64,000 nt of DNA, taken from NCBI RefSeq assembly GCF_027497995.1, contig NZ_JAODBT010000001.1, positions 744,001 through 808,000 of the forward strand. The letters run 5' to 3'. The notes beneath the pieces were generated by a model that worked only from the letters and a program-made list of their open reading frames with translations, did no database searches and had not been told where the DNA came from. The stretch comes from Stenotrophomonas sp. Iso1. Its GTDB lineage: Bacteria; Pseudomonadota; Gammaproteobacteria; Xanthomonadales; Xanthomonadaceae. Both the position numbers and the translations under genes were made by a program. The number at the start of each line of letters is the position of its first letter. The first letter of the stretch is position 1. Shown here in pieces: positions 47,823 to 57,700 of the stretch.

Positions 47823-50800
47823 ATGAACTGCATTCTTCGCAAGATCTGGAGCGAGGTATCGGGGTGGCCGATGCTGACGTCGGAATGGGCTGCGTCACCT
47901 TCGACAGGGACAGCGGCGGAAGATGGATGTGTTTCAAGCACCTCTCAGGTGCGGGTGTCGTCCCTTGTGTTTGGCCTGGGGTTGCTGTTGTCCATTCCAA
48001 TGCCGGCGCATGCGCAGTCACTGGCGATGGGTGGCATTACGCAGTGCCTGAACAGTTTCCTTCCCGGTGCGGCCAGGGTGAACTGCGTTGAGACAGGCAA
48101 TGCCAGCGCCAGCGGTAGCAATGCGGTTGCCATCGGTGCGTTCAGCGTTGCCAGTGCAGCCAACAGCGTCGCGCTGGGGGACAACTCGGTGGCTAATCGT
48201 GTCAATACGGTATCCGTCGGCCGGCTAGGTGGTGAGCGTCAGATCACCAATGTTGCGGCGGGGGTTGAAGCGTCGGACGCAGTGAACAAAGCACAGTTGG
48301 ATGTGGCAGCCCGCTACTTCAAGGCCAATGGTGCTGACGATGGCAGTGATGCAGCGCAGGCAGATGGCGTGGGAGCGAGTGCTGCAGGCGTGGGCTCTCA
48401 AGCCAGCGGTGCGGAAAGCACTGCACTGGGAACCTACAACGCGGCCATCGGAGATCACGCAAGTGCGGTGGGTTACATGAACACCGCCGGCGGTGTGAAC
48501 AGCTCGGCGATGGGTAACTGGAATCAGGTAGATGGTGAAAACAGCAGTGCGTTTGGCTTCTCCAACAGTGTGGAGGGCAGCAACGCCTTGGCAATCGGTA
48601 GCAACAGCAGGGCGAGTGGAAACGCCAGTCTTGTTGCAGGCGATAGCGCACACGCGACTGCTGATAATGCGATTGCGCTGGGTACTGCGGCGATGGCATC
48701 AGCAGTCAATGCAGTTGCGCTGGGTGCGGGCTCAGTCGCGGATCGTGCAAGCGCAGTGTCGGTAGGTGCGGTGAATGCCGAGCGCCAGATCATCAATGTT
48801 GCAGCCGGTACGCAAGCTACCGATGCGGTGAACAGAGCGCAGTTGGACGTGGTTTCCGAAACCACTGCGGCAAACAAGCTGCAGTTGGAAGTCGTGTCCG
48901 AAGCCGCTGCGGTGAACAAGGCACAGTTGGAAGCCGTTTCCGAAACCGCAGATGCGGCCGGTCGCTATTTCCAGGGAGAAGGCTTGGCAGATGGCAGTGA
49001 TGACGCGATGGTCAGCGGCGCGGGTGCTGTTGCCATCGGTCGCAGCGCGGTTGCCTCGGCGATCAATGCGGTTGCACTGGGCGCGGGGTCGTTGGCAGAT
49101 CGCGATAATGCTCTCTCCGTGGGTGCGGTGAATGCCGAACGCCAGATCATCAACGTTGCCAGTGGTACGCAAGCCACCGATGCGGTGAACAAGGCGCAGT
49201 TGGACGTGGTTTCCGAAACTGCAGATGCGGCGGGTCGCTATTTCCAGGGAGAGGGCGTGGCCGATGGCAGTGACGATGCGATAGCCAGCGGCGCAGGTGC
49301 CGTCGCCATCGGTCGTAGCGCGGTTGCCTCGGCGATCAATGCGGTTGCGCTGGGTGCGGGTTCGGTGGCGGATCGTGACAACGCCATCTCCGTAGGCGCG
49401 GTGAATGCCGAGCGTCAGATCATCAACGTTGCCAGTGGTACGCAAGCCACCGATGCGGTGAACAAAGCGCAGTTGGATGCGGTGTCCGGTGTGGCGGGTG
49501 GCACCGGCCGCTACTTCAAGAGCAACGGCGCTGCGGATGGAAGCGACGATGCGATAGCCAGTGGATTCGGTGCGAGCGCTGCTGGCGTGGGTTCACTGGC
49601 AAGTGGCGTGGAGAGCACCGCGCTGGGGAATTACAACGTGGCGGCCGGCGACTATGCGATCGCGGTGGGGTACGTGAACACCGCCAATGGCGTGAACAGT
49701 TCGGCAGTGGGAAATTTCAATCAGGTCGATGGCGAAAACAGTAGCGCTTTCGGCTTCGCCAATGTGGCTTCGGGCAACAACGCGTTGGTCGTAGGCAGCA
49801 ACAGCATAGCGTCGGGAAATGGCAGCCTGGCGGCTGGCAACAGCGCAGTGGCAAGTGGCAGCAACGCCGTCGCGCTGGGGAGCGGATCTCAAGCACTTGA
49901 GGACAACGTGATCTCCGTGGGCGGCGGTGACGGCAGCAATGGACCGATGACGCGACGCATCGTCAATGTTGGCGAAGGGCGCCTGGCCGACGACAGCACC
50001 GATGCGATCAATGGCAGCCAGTTGAATGCAACCAATCGGCGTGTCGCTACGGTGGAAACGCGTGTGGATGACTTCGATGCCCGTATTGAAAGCGTGGAAG
50101 GTGTGGCCATCAATGCGGTGAGTTATGACGGTGCCGACCGCACTGCCTTGACCTTGTCCGGAACCCAGGGCACCACGCTCAACAACGTCGCTGCGGGTGA
50201 CATCGCTGCAGGCAGCATGCAGGCGACAAATGGTGGGCAGCTGTACGACTCACTTGGCGCGATGGTGAGTGCGCTTGGCAGTGGCGCGGTACTTGGCATG
50301 CAGGGCGTGATTGTCGCGCCGACTTACGTCATCCAAAGCGCCAGCTACAACACGGTGGGGGATGCATTGAAAGCGCTGGATGGTGAAGTATCGGCGCTCA
50401 ACAAGCGTGTTGCCGATGGCGGTACTGGCGGCAACAACGGCGGTGGTGTTGTGTTGGGCGACCGGGTGATTGCGCCGGGTGCAGCAGGTATCGGCATCGG
50501 CGATGACGCACATGTCGCAGGCAATAGTGGAATCGCGCTTGGCAGCAACGCGCACGTACTTGGCGAGGGCGGGACCGCAGTCGGTACGAACACACGGATC
50601 AGTGCCGGCGCAGACGCGGCAGTTGCCTTGGGCGACGGTGCGGCTGTCAGCGCCAGCGGTGGTATCGCGATTGGCTCGGGCGCGCACGTCACTGCCAGCG
50701 GATCGGTGGCTTTGGGGCAGGGCTCTGTGGCTGATCGTGTCAACACGCTTTCGGTTGGAAGCACTGGCCACGAACGGCAGATTGCACACGTCGCTGCAGG

Positions 50801-51182
50801 CACCCAGGACACCGATGCGGTCAACAAGTCACAGTTGGACAACGGCATCACATCGGCCAATGCGTACACCGACAGCCAGCTGTCCGGCATGAATGATCGT
50901 TTCGACGTGCTGCGCAACGACATGGGTGAGCGTCTGCGGCATGTGGACCGCCGCATTGACCGACAAGGCGCGATGAATGCAGCGATGTTGAACATGTCCA
51001 CGAGCATGGCAGGGGTGCGGACGGAGAATCGTGTCGGCGTCGGCGTGGGTTTCCAGAGTGGCGAATCCTCCCTGTCGATAGGTTATCAACGCGCCTTCAG
51101 TGACCGCGCCACGCTGACCGTCGGCGGTGCCTTCAGCAGCGACGACAGTTCGGTAGGTGTGGGTGCCGGCTTCGGTTGGTGA
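47823..51182 (+). CDS. Trimeric autotransporter adhesin 2 (YadA-like)
   Basis: Smallest of the three adhesins, 1119 residues. The start at 47823 follows AGGGGAG; 36 upstream in-frame codons are leader. The ESPR is diverged (MNCILRKIWSEVSGWPMLTS, against MNRIYRKVWNKALGQ in the others), but cleavage again falls near residue 64 (PAHA/QS). Head modules resembling the 217-residue unit of adhesin 1 occur at about 160-300 and 560-700, with short neck-rich repeats between. Stalk (VATVETRVDDFDARI) and C-terminal anchor (SFSDRATLTVGGAFSSDD region, ending GAGFGW) are intact. No protease gene follows it directly. Confidence 0.94.
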   Translation: MNCILRKIWSEVSGWPMLTSEWAASPSTGTAAEDGCVSSTSQVRVSSLVFGLGLLLSIPMPAHAQSLAMGGITQCLNSFLPGAARVNCVETGNASASGSNAVAIGAFSVASAANSVALGDNSVANRVNTVSVGRLGGERQITNVAAGVEASDAVNKAQLDVAARYFKANGADDGSDAAQADGVGASAAGVGSQASGAESTALGTYNAAIGDHASAVGYMNTAGGVNSSAMGNWNQVDGENSSAFGFSNSVEGSNALAIGSNSRASGNASLVAGDSAHATADNAIALGTAAMASAVNAVALGAGSVADRASAVSVGAVNAERQIINVAAGTQATDAVNRAQLDVVSETTAANKLQLEVVSEAAAVNKAQLEAVSETADAAGRYFQGEGLADGSDDAMVSGAGAVAIGRSAVASAINAVALGAGSLADRDNALSVGAVNAERQIINVASGTQATDAVNKAQLDVVSETADAAGRYFQGEGVADGSDDAIASGAGAVAIGRSAVASAINAVALGAGSVADRDNAISVGAVNAERQIINVASGTQATDAVNKAQLDAVSGVAGGTGRYFKSNGAADGSDDAIASGFGASAAGVGSLASGVESTALGNYNVAAGDYAIAVGYVNTANGVNSSAVGNFNQVDGENSSAFGFANVASGNNALVVGSNSIASGNGSLAAGNSAVASGSNAVALGSGSQALEDNVISVGGGDGSNGPMTRRIVNVGEGRLADDSTDAINGSQLNATNRRVATVETRVDDFDARIESVEGVAINAVSYDGADRTALTLSGTQGTTLNNVAAGDIAAGSMQATNGGQLYDSLGAMVSALGSGAVLGMQGVIVAPTYVIQSASYNTVGDALKALDGEVSALNKRVADGGTGGNNGGGVVLGDRVIAPGAAGIGIGDDAHVAGNSGIALGSNAHVLGEGGTAVGTNTRISAGADAAVALGDGAAVSASGGIAIGSGAHVTASGSVALGQGSVADRVNTLSVGSTGHERQIAHVAAGTQDTDAVNKSQLDNGITSANAYTDSQLSGMNDRFDVLRNDMGERLRHVDRRIDRQGAMNAAMLNMSTSMAGVRTENRVGVGVGFQSGESSLSIGYQRAFSDRATLTVGGAFSSDDSSVGVGAGFGW
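48840..48962 (+). repeat. Triplicated 42-bp neck/linker unit in adhesin 2
   Basis: Three consecutive units starting CAGTTGGA (48840, 48882, 48924) encode QLxVVSETxAxNK-type 14-residue blocks; the last is 39 bases long. They extend the coiled-coil neck by iteration. Confidence 0.8.
48963..49508 (+). repeat. Two tandem 273-bp repeats in adhesin 2
   Basis: Copies 48963-49235 and 49236-49508, 91 codons each, from RYFQGEGxADGSDDA through the neck DAVNKAQLD to the next. In frame, high identity. Confidence 0.88.
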
Positions 51183-51362
51183 GTTGACCGGTCGGCGAAG
51201 GGGCCGCGAACGCGGCTCCGTTCGCCCATGCAGGTGAGCAGGTGCTGTCGATGGCTCAAACGCGCCGTGCTGGCGCCAACTATCCCGCACCGCAAAAGAA
51301 TGGTCTTGCTGAATAGGCGAGACCGAAGAAATTTCGACTGAAACCAAAAATCGTGGTGAGAC

Positions 51363-51395
51363 GCCCGCAGGCCAAGGTCTGCGGGCTTTTTTTTT
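51363..51395 (+). terminator. Terminator upstream of adhesin 3
   Basis: Stem GCCCGCAG/CTGCGGGC (51363-51370 with 51379-51386) followed by T9 (51387-51395). It lies about 180 bases after the adhesin 2 stop, so it may end adhesin 2 mRNA or a small RNA. Confidence 0.88.
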
Positions 51396-51545
51396 GCCCG
51401 TCATCTGCCCAGGCAGGAAGCTGCAACTGTTCTGCCTCTGGACGGGTACATCGGATTGTTTCGTAAGAACTTTCTCATCCACGACCATCCAAAAAGCAGC
51501 CTTTTTGTGGGCTGTTTCACAAAATGGCCTCGGCACGTCAAATGC

Positions 51546-51576
51546 TTGACGCTGGATGAACGGTCGTTCAACACTC
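51546..51576 (+). promoter_or_regulatory. Candidate promoter of adhesin 3
   Basis: TTGACG (51546-51551), 16 bases, then TCAACACTCAAACC. Same arrangement as before adhesin 2. Distance to the ATG is 223 bases, almost the same as at adhesin 1 (224). Confidence 0.38.
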
Positions 51577-51768
51577 AAACCATCCTGTAGCAAACCCATG
51601 CGTATGGAACGCAAGGGGGCGCCACGACAGACGTGAGCCTTACGTGCCCGGCTTGGCCGGGTAGCGGGATCTACAACACATCAGGGGGATCGTTGGGCGC
51701 ATTCAGCTCAGCGATGACGCTTTCTGCGAGCGGCAAAGAAACCCAGCCCACTTTATGGAGCAGTGACG

Positions 51769-54700
51769 ATGAATCGGATTTATCGCAAGGTGTGGAACAA
51801 GGCATTGGGGCAGTTGGTGGTGGCATCGGAATTGGCCACCTCCAGTTCGCCAGGGAGCGTCGTTGACGAGCGCCATGCGCATTCGCACCGACTGCAGGCC
51901 TTGTCGCTAGCAGTTGCTTTGGGAATAGGGGCGGGTGCGATGGCGCCGCTTGCACAGGCCCAATCGGTGGAAGTGGGTGGCTCCGCGCCATGCCTGGTGC
52001 TTGCCAGCCCGTGGCTGACCGAGTGCGCCACCGCTGGCAGTGCACAGGCCAGCGGCGCCAAAGCCGTGGCCATCGGTGCTTCCACCGTTGCTTCGGGCGA
52101 AGGCAGTGTGGCGCTGGGCAACGATGCTGAAGCCTCCGGTGCATTTGCCACCGCGCAGGGCGCGCAATCGACTGCCGCCGGGCAGCAGGCGCTGGCCAAT
52201 GGCTTCCGCGCCGAGGCTTCCGGTCGCGGTACCACCGCCGTTGGCAGCTACAGCGTTGCATCGGGTGATTTGGCTTCGGCCGTGGGTTACGGCGCCGAGG
52301 CGAGCGGTGACTACGGTGTGGCGATGGGTCTTGGCGCCGCGGCGTCGGGTACCAGCACGACGGCGGTGGGTGAATCGGCCATTGCCTCGGGTGAGGAATC
52401 CACCGCAGTGGGCGGCACCACGTTTGGTGGGCTGATCAGCACGAAAGCATCGGGTACCGGTGCCTCTGCGTTCGGCAATGGCGCGTGGGCCGTGGCCGAC
52501 GAGACCACCGCCATTGGCTTCAACAGCTGGGCAGATGCGGACAGCAGTGTCGCCCTGGGTGCCAATGCCGTAGCCGAAGCGGCCAACAGTGTCGCGATTG
52601 GTGCCAACTCCTGGGCCGCACGTGAGAACACGGTTTCTGTCGGTGATGCGGGCGCAGAGCGCCAGATCACCAACGTCGCGGCCGGTGCAGAAGCCACCGA
52701 TGCGGTGAATAAATCGCAGTTGGATGAAGTGGCCACGGTGGCTGCGACCACCAACAAATATTTTCAGGCCAGCGGCAGTGATGACAGCGACGCCGGTGCC
52801 TATGTCGAAGGCGATAACGCCACTGCTGCAGGCGAAGCCACCAATGCCATTGGCAACGGTGCATCGGCCTTCGGCAGCGGCGCGAATGCCGTGGCAGATG
52901 GCGCAACGGCAGTTGGTATGAATGCTCTGGCAGCTGGCCAGAATGCAGCTGCCTTCGGTCAAAACGCACAAGCCATTGGCCCGGGTGCTGTCGCCGTCGG
53001 CGGCAACGCGGTGGACGAAAACGGCGATGCCTTGATCAACGTCGGCGGTGTGCCGGTGGAAACTGGTGCTACCAGCGCTGGCGTCGGCGGTACCGCGCTC
53101 GGTGCAAGTGCAAACGCAGATGGCTTTGCTGCCACCGCTACCGGTGTTGGCGCGCAGGCCAGCGGTGATCAATCCACCGCCAACGGCGCCGTTGCCAATG
53201 CACTGGGTGATTACAGCACCGCCACTGGTTCGCAGAGTTTGGCTGAAGGCGCGGGCACGACGGCTGTTGGCTTCAACGCTGCGGCGTATGAGGACGGCAA
53301 CGTCGCGGTGGGCCGCAATGCGTCCGCGCTCGGCGAGGGCAGTTTGGCGATGGGTGACGGTGCGGAAACCGGCTTCGGTCTGTTCGGGATCGGTGCAACC
53401 AATGCCGTCGCGATTGGTAGCGGCAGTTGGGCATTTGGTGACGATGCAACGGCGGTAGGTGCCAATGCGTGGGCCTTCGGCCAGCAGACAACGGCTATCG
53501 GTACCGGAGCCGAAGCGGGTAGCACCAACTCGGTGGCACTCGGTGCGGGTTCTCTGGCCGACCGCGACAACAGCGTGTCAGTCGGCAGCGAAGGTGCCGA
53601 GCGTCAGATCACCAATGTCGCGGACGGCACTGAAGCCACCGATGCAGTGAACAAAGGGCAGCTCGACGATGTTGCTGCGGTGGCCGAGGAAGGCCAGAAA
53701 GCAGCCAAGTACTTCACTGCCACGGCCAGCGATGACAGTGACGCTGGCGCTTACGCTGAAGGCGATAACGCCACCGCCGCAGGCGAAGCCACCAATGCCA
53801 TCGGCAGCGGTGCATCGGCCTTCGGCAGCGGCGCGAACGCCGTGGCAGATGGCGCAACTGCGGTTGGTATGAATGCTCTGGCGGCCAGCCAGAACAGCGC
53901 AGCGTTCGGTCAGAACGCACAAGCCACCGGCCCGGCAGCGGTCGCGGTTGGCGGCAATGCGGTGGATGCCAATGGCAATCCGCTGATTACTTCCGGCGGT
54001 GTACCGGTGGATACCGGCGCCACCAGTGCCGGCGTTGGCGGCACTGCCTTGGGTGCCAGCGCCAGTGCGGATGGCTTTGCCTCGACCGCAACCGGCGTGG
54101 GTGCTTTTGCAGGCGGGGCGCAATCGTCTGCATTCGGTGCGGTTGCCAGTGCGGTCGGCGACTACAGCACCTCGGTGGGTACGCAGAGCGCAGCCACCGG
54201 CACCAGCAGCGTTGCCATCGGCGGCCCGGCGGATCTGATTCCGGGCTTTGGCATCTTTGTGGATACCCAGGCAAGCGGCGAAACGTCTACTGCGGTAGGC
54301 GCGGGTGCTATCGCTTCGGGTGATTACGCGCTGGCTTCCGGCGCCTTGAGCGAAGCATCCGGTACCGAGGCAACTGCCGTCGGTTTCTTCGCTTACGCCC
54401 CGGGCGACAATGCCAGTGCGCTGGGCGCGGAAAGCTGGGCCAGCGGTGCCAACAGCACGGCGGTCGGTTTCTACAGCACCAGCCGTGGCGTGGATAGCAC
54501 CGCACTGGGTTCAAATTCCGAGGCGGTCGCCGCCAACAGTGTGGCCTTGGGTGCCAACTCGGTTGCCGACCGTGCCGACAGCGTGTCGGTGGGCAGTGAC
54601 GGTGCCGAACGCCAGATCACCAACGTCGCGGCCGGTGCAGAAGCCACCGATGCGGTGAACAAATCGCAGTTGGATGAAGTGGCTACGGTGGCTGCGACCA

Positions 54701-57700
54701 CCAACAAGTATTTCCAGGCCAGCGGCAGTGATGACAGCGACGCCGGTGCCTATGTCGAAGGCGACAACGCCACCGCCGCAGGCGAAGCCACCAATGCCAT
54801 CGGCAACGGTGCATCGGCCTTCGGCAGCGGTGCGAATGCTGTGGCAGATGGCGCAACGGCGGTGGGCATGAATGCTCTGGCAGCAGGCCAAAACGCAGCC
54901 GCCTTTGGTCAGAACGCACAAGCCATCGGCCCGGGTGCCGTTGCCGTTGGCGGCAACGCGGTGGACGAAAACGGCGATGCCTTGATCAACGTCGGCGGTG
55001 TGCCGGTGGAGACCGGTGCAACGTCTGCTGGCGTCGGCGGTACCGCGCTCGGTGCAAGTGCAAATGCGGATGGCTTTGCTGCTACCGCAACCGGCGTTGG
55101 CGCGCAGGCCAGCGGTGATCAATCCACCGCCAACGGCGCCGTTGCCAATGCATTGGGTGACTACAGCACCGCCACTGGTTCGCAGAGCTTGGCTGAAGGT
55201 GCGGGCACGACGGCTGTTGGCTTCAACGCTGCGGCTTATGAGGACGGCAACGTCGCGGTGGGGCGCAATGCGTCCGCGCTCGGCGAGGGCAGTCTGGCGA
55301 TGGGTGACGGTGCGGAAACCGGCTTTGGTCTGTTCGGGATTGGTGCAACCAATGCCGTCGCGATTGGCAGCGGCAGTTGGGCGTTTGGCGACGATGCAAC
55401 GGCGGTAGGCGCCAATGCCTGGGCGGTCGGTCAGCAGACCACGGCCATCGGTATGGGCTCCGAAGCCAGCGGCACCAACTCGGTTGCACTCGGTGCAGGC
55501 TCAGTGGCGGATCGCGACAACAGCGTGTCAGTCGGTAGCGAAGGCGCCGAGCGTCAGATCACCCATGTTGCGGACGGCACTGAAGCCACCGATGCAGTGA
55601 ACAAGGGGCAGCTCGACGATGTTGCTGCGGTGGCTGAGGAAGGCCAAAAAGTGGCCAAGTATTTCCAGGCCAGCGGCAGTGATGACAGCGACGCCGGTGC
55701 CTACGTCGAAGGCGATAACGCCACTGCTGCAGGCGAGGCTACCAATGCCATCGGCAACGGTGCATCGGCTTTCGGCAGCGGCGCGAATGCCGTGGCAGAT
55801 GGCGCAACGGCCGTTGGTATGAATGCTCTGGCAGCAGGCCAAAACGCAGCCGCCTTTGGTCAGAACGCACAAGCCATCGGCCCGGGTGCGGTTGCAGTCG
55901 GCGGCAACGCGGTGGATGAAAACGGCGATGCCTTGATCAACGTCGGCGGTGTGCCGGTGGAGACCGGTGCAACGTCTGCTGGTGTCGGTGGTACCGCGCT
56001 CGGTGCAAGTGCAAATGCGGATGGCTTTGCTGCCACCGCAACCGGTGTTGGTGCGCAGGCTAGCGGTGATCAATCCACCGCCAACGGCGCCGTTGCCAAT
56101 GCATTGGGCGATTACAGCACCGCCACCGGTTCGCAGAGCTTGGCTGAAGGCGCGGGCACGACTGCCGTTGGCTTCAACGCGGCCGCATACGAGGACGGCA
56201 ACGTCGCAGTGGGGCGCAATGCGTCCGCGCTCGGCGAGGGCAGTCTGGCGATGGGTGACGGTGCGGAAACCGGCTTTGGTCTGTTCGGGATCGGCGCAAC
56301 CAATGCCGTCGCGATTGGTAGCGGCAGTTGGGCATTTGGTGACGATGCAACGGCGGTAGGCGCCAATGCCTGGGCGGTCGGTCAGCAGACCACGGCCATC
56401 GGTATGGGCTCCGAAGCCAGCGGCACCAACTCGGTCGCCCTCGGTGCAGGCTCAGTGGCGGATCGCGACAACAGCGTGTCAGTCGGCAGCGAAGGTGCCG
56501 AACGCCAGATCACCAATGTCGCGGACGGCACCGAAGGTACCGACGCGGTGAACAAGAACCAGCTCGATGCTGTTGCGGATCTGGCGGGTGAAACCAACAA
56601 GTACTTCCAGGCCAGCGGTGATGGTGTAGCCAGCGCAAGCGGTGGCAACAGCATCGCTGCCGGTTCCGGAGCAAAGGCCAGTGCCGAACGCAGCACCGCA
56701 TTGGGTACGGCAAGTCTGGCCAATGCGAACGGTGCGACGGCAGTAGGTGCAGATGCCTCGGCGCGTGCAACCAACAGCACCGCGTTGGGACGGCAGACCT
56801 CGATCACCGCCGTCAATGGTGTGGCCATTGGCTACGGTGCGTTTGCAAGCAACGGCGTCAACAGCGTCGCAATCGGTTCCGGTGCGGGTGTGTCCGGTGC
56901 CAATTCAGTGGCACTGGGTGCGGGTTCGCGCGCCACCGAAGCCAACGTGGTGTCGGTGGGTGCGGGCCCGGGCGGTACCGGACCCGCGACGCGCCGCATC
57001 ATCAACGTTGCCAACGGCCGCGTGGCCGAAGGCAGTAGCGATGCGGTCACCGGTGGCCAGCTGCATGTCACCAACCAGCGCGTAGGTGCAGTGGAAACGC
57101 GGGTGAACGATATCGACGGCCGCATCGGCGATGTGGAAGGCGTGGCCGCCAATGCGGTGACTTACGACGACGCCAGTCGCAGCACGTTGACGCTGTCCGG
57201 ATTGCAGGGCACCACGCTGGACAATGTCGCTGCGGGCAGCATCGCCGCCGGCAGCATGCAGGCCATCAATGGTGGGCAGCTGTTCCAGTCGCTGGGCAAC
57301 ATGGCCAGCTTCCTGGGCGGCGGCGCGGGCGTCGGTATGCAGGGCATGTTCGTTGCACCCACTTATGTGATTCAAGGCAGTAGTTACAACAACGTGGGCG
57401 CCGCATTGAACGCGCTTGACCAGCAGGTCAGTTCGATCAATACCCGCATTGCTGGAAACGGAAACGGAAACGGAAACGGCAATGGCAACGGCAATGGCAA
57501 CGGCAATGGCAATGGCAATGGCAATGGCAATGGACCGCGCGTGGCCAGTGCCGCTACCGATGGTGCCGCTGGGGGCACTGGAGGTGCCGTGTTGGGCAGC
57601 CAGGCCAAAGCCAACGACGTCACCGGTACGGCAATGGGCGGCAACAGCTACGCGCACGGCCCCAACGACACGGCGCTGGGCAGCAATGCACGCGTCGATG

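Larger units (their letters stand above)
51183..51768. other. 586-base region between adhesin 2 and adhesin 3
   Basis: Contains an imperfect GC-rich inverted repeat just after the adhesin 2 stop (51192-51228), a strong hairpin with T9 (51363-51395), a TTGACG block (51546-51576) and a 190-base leader. No gene is supportable. The stretch before the hairpin (TGAATAGGCGAGACCGAAGA) resembles the one upstream of adhesin 1 (TGAATAGACGCCGGGAAAGA), so the whole intergenic unit looks duplicated. Confidence 0.6.

Noticed and set aside
51580-51690. c-di-GMP-I (GEMM) riboswitch-like text in the adhesin 3 leader
   Set aside because: Blocks GCAAACCC, GGAACGCAAGG and CCGGGTAGCGGG recall the GEMM core in order. 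But the outer GGC/GCC helix cannot be paired, the loop is GCGT rather than GNRA, and the adhesin 1 and 2 leaders do not share the blocks. A covariance-model scan against Rfam GEMM would decide.
51907-53172. Long minus-strand frames inside the adhesins (for example 421 and 485 codons)
   Set aside because: They mirror the repetitive GC-rich adhesin coding sequence, recur with each repeat copy and have no ribosome sites or recognisable domains.
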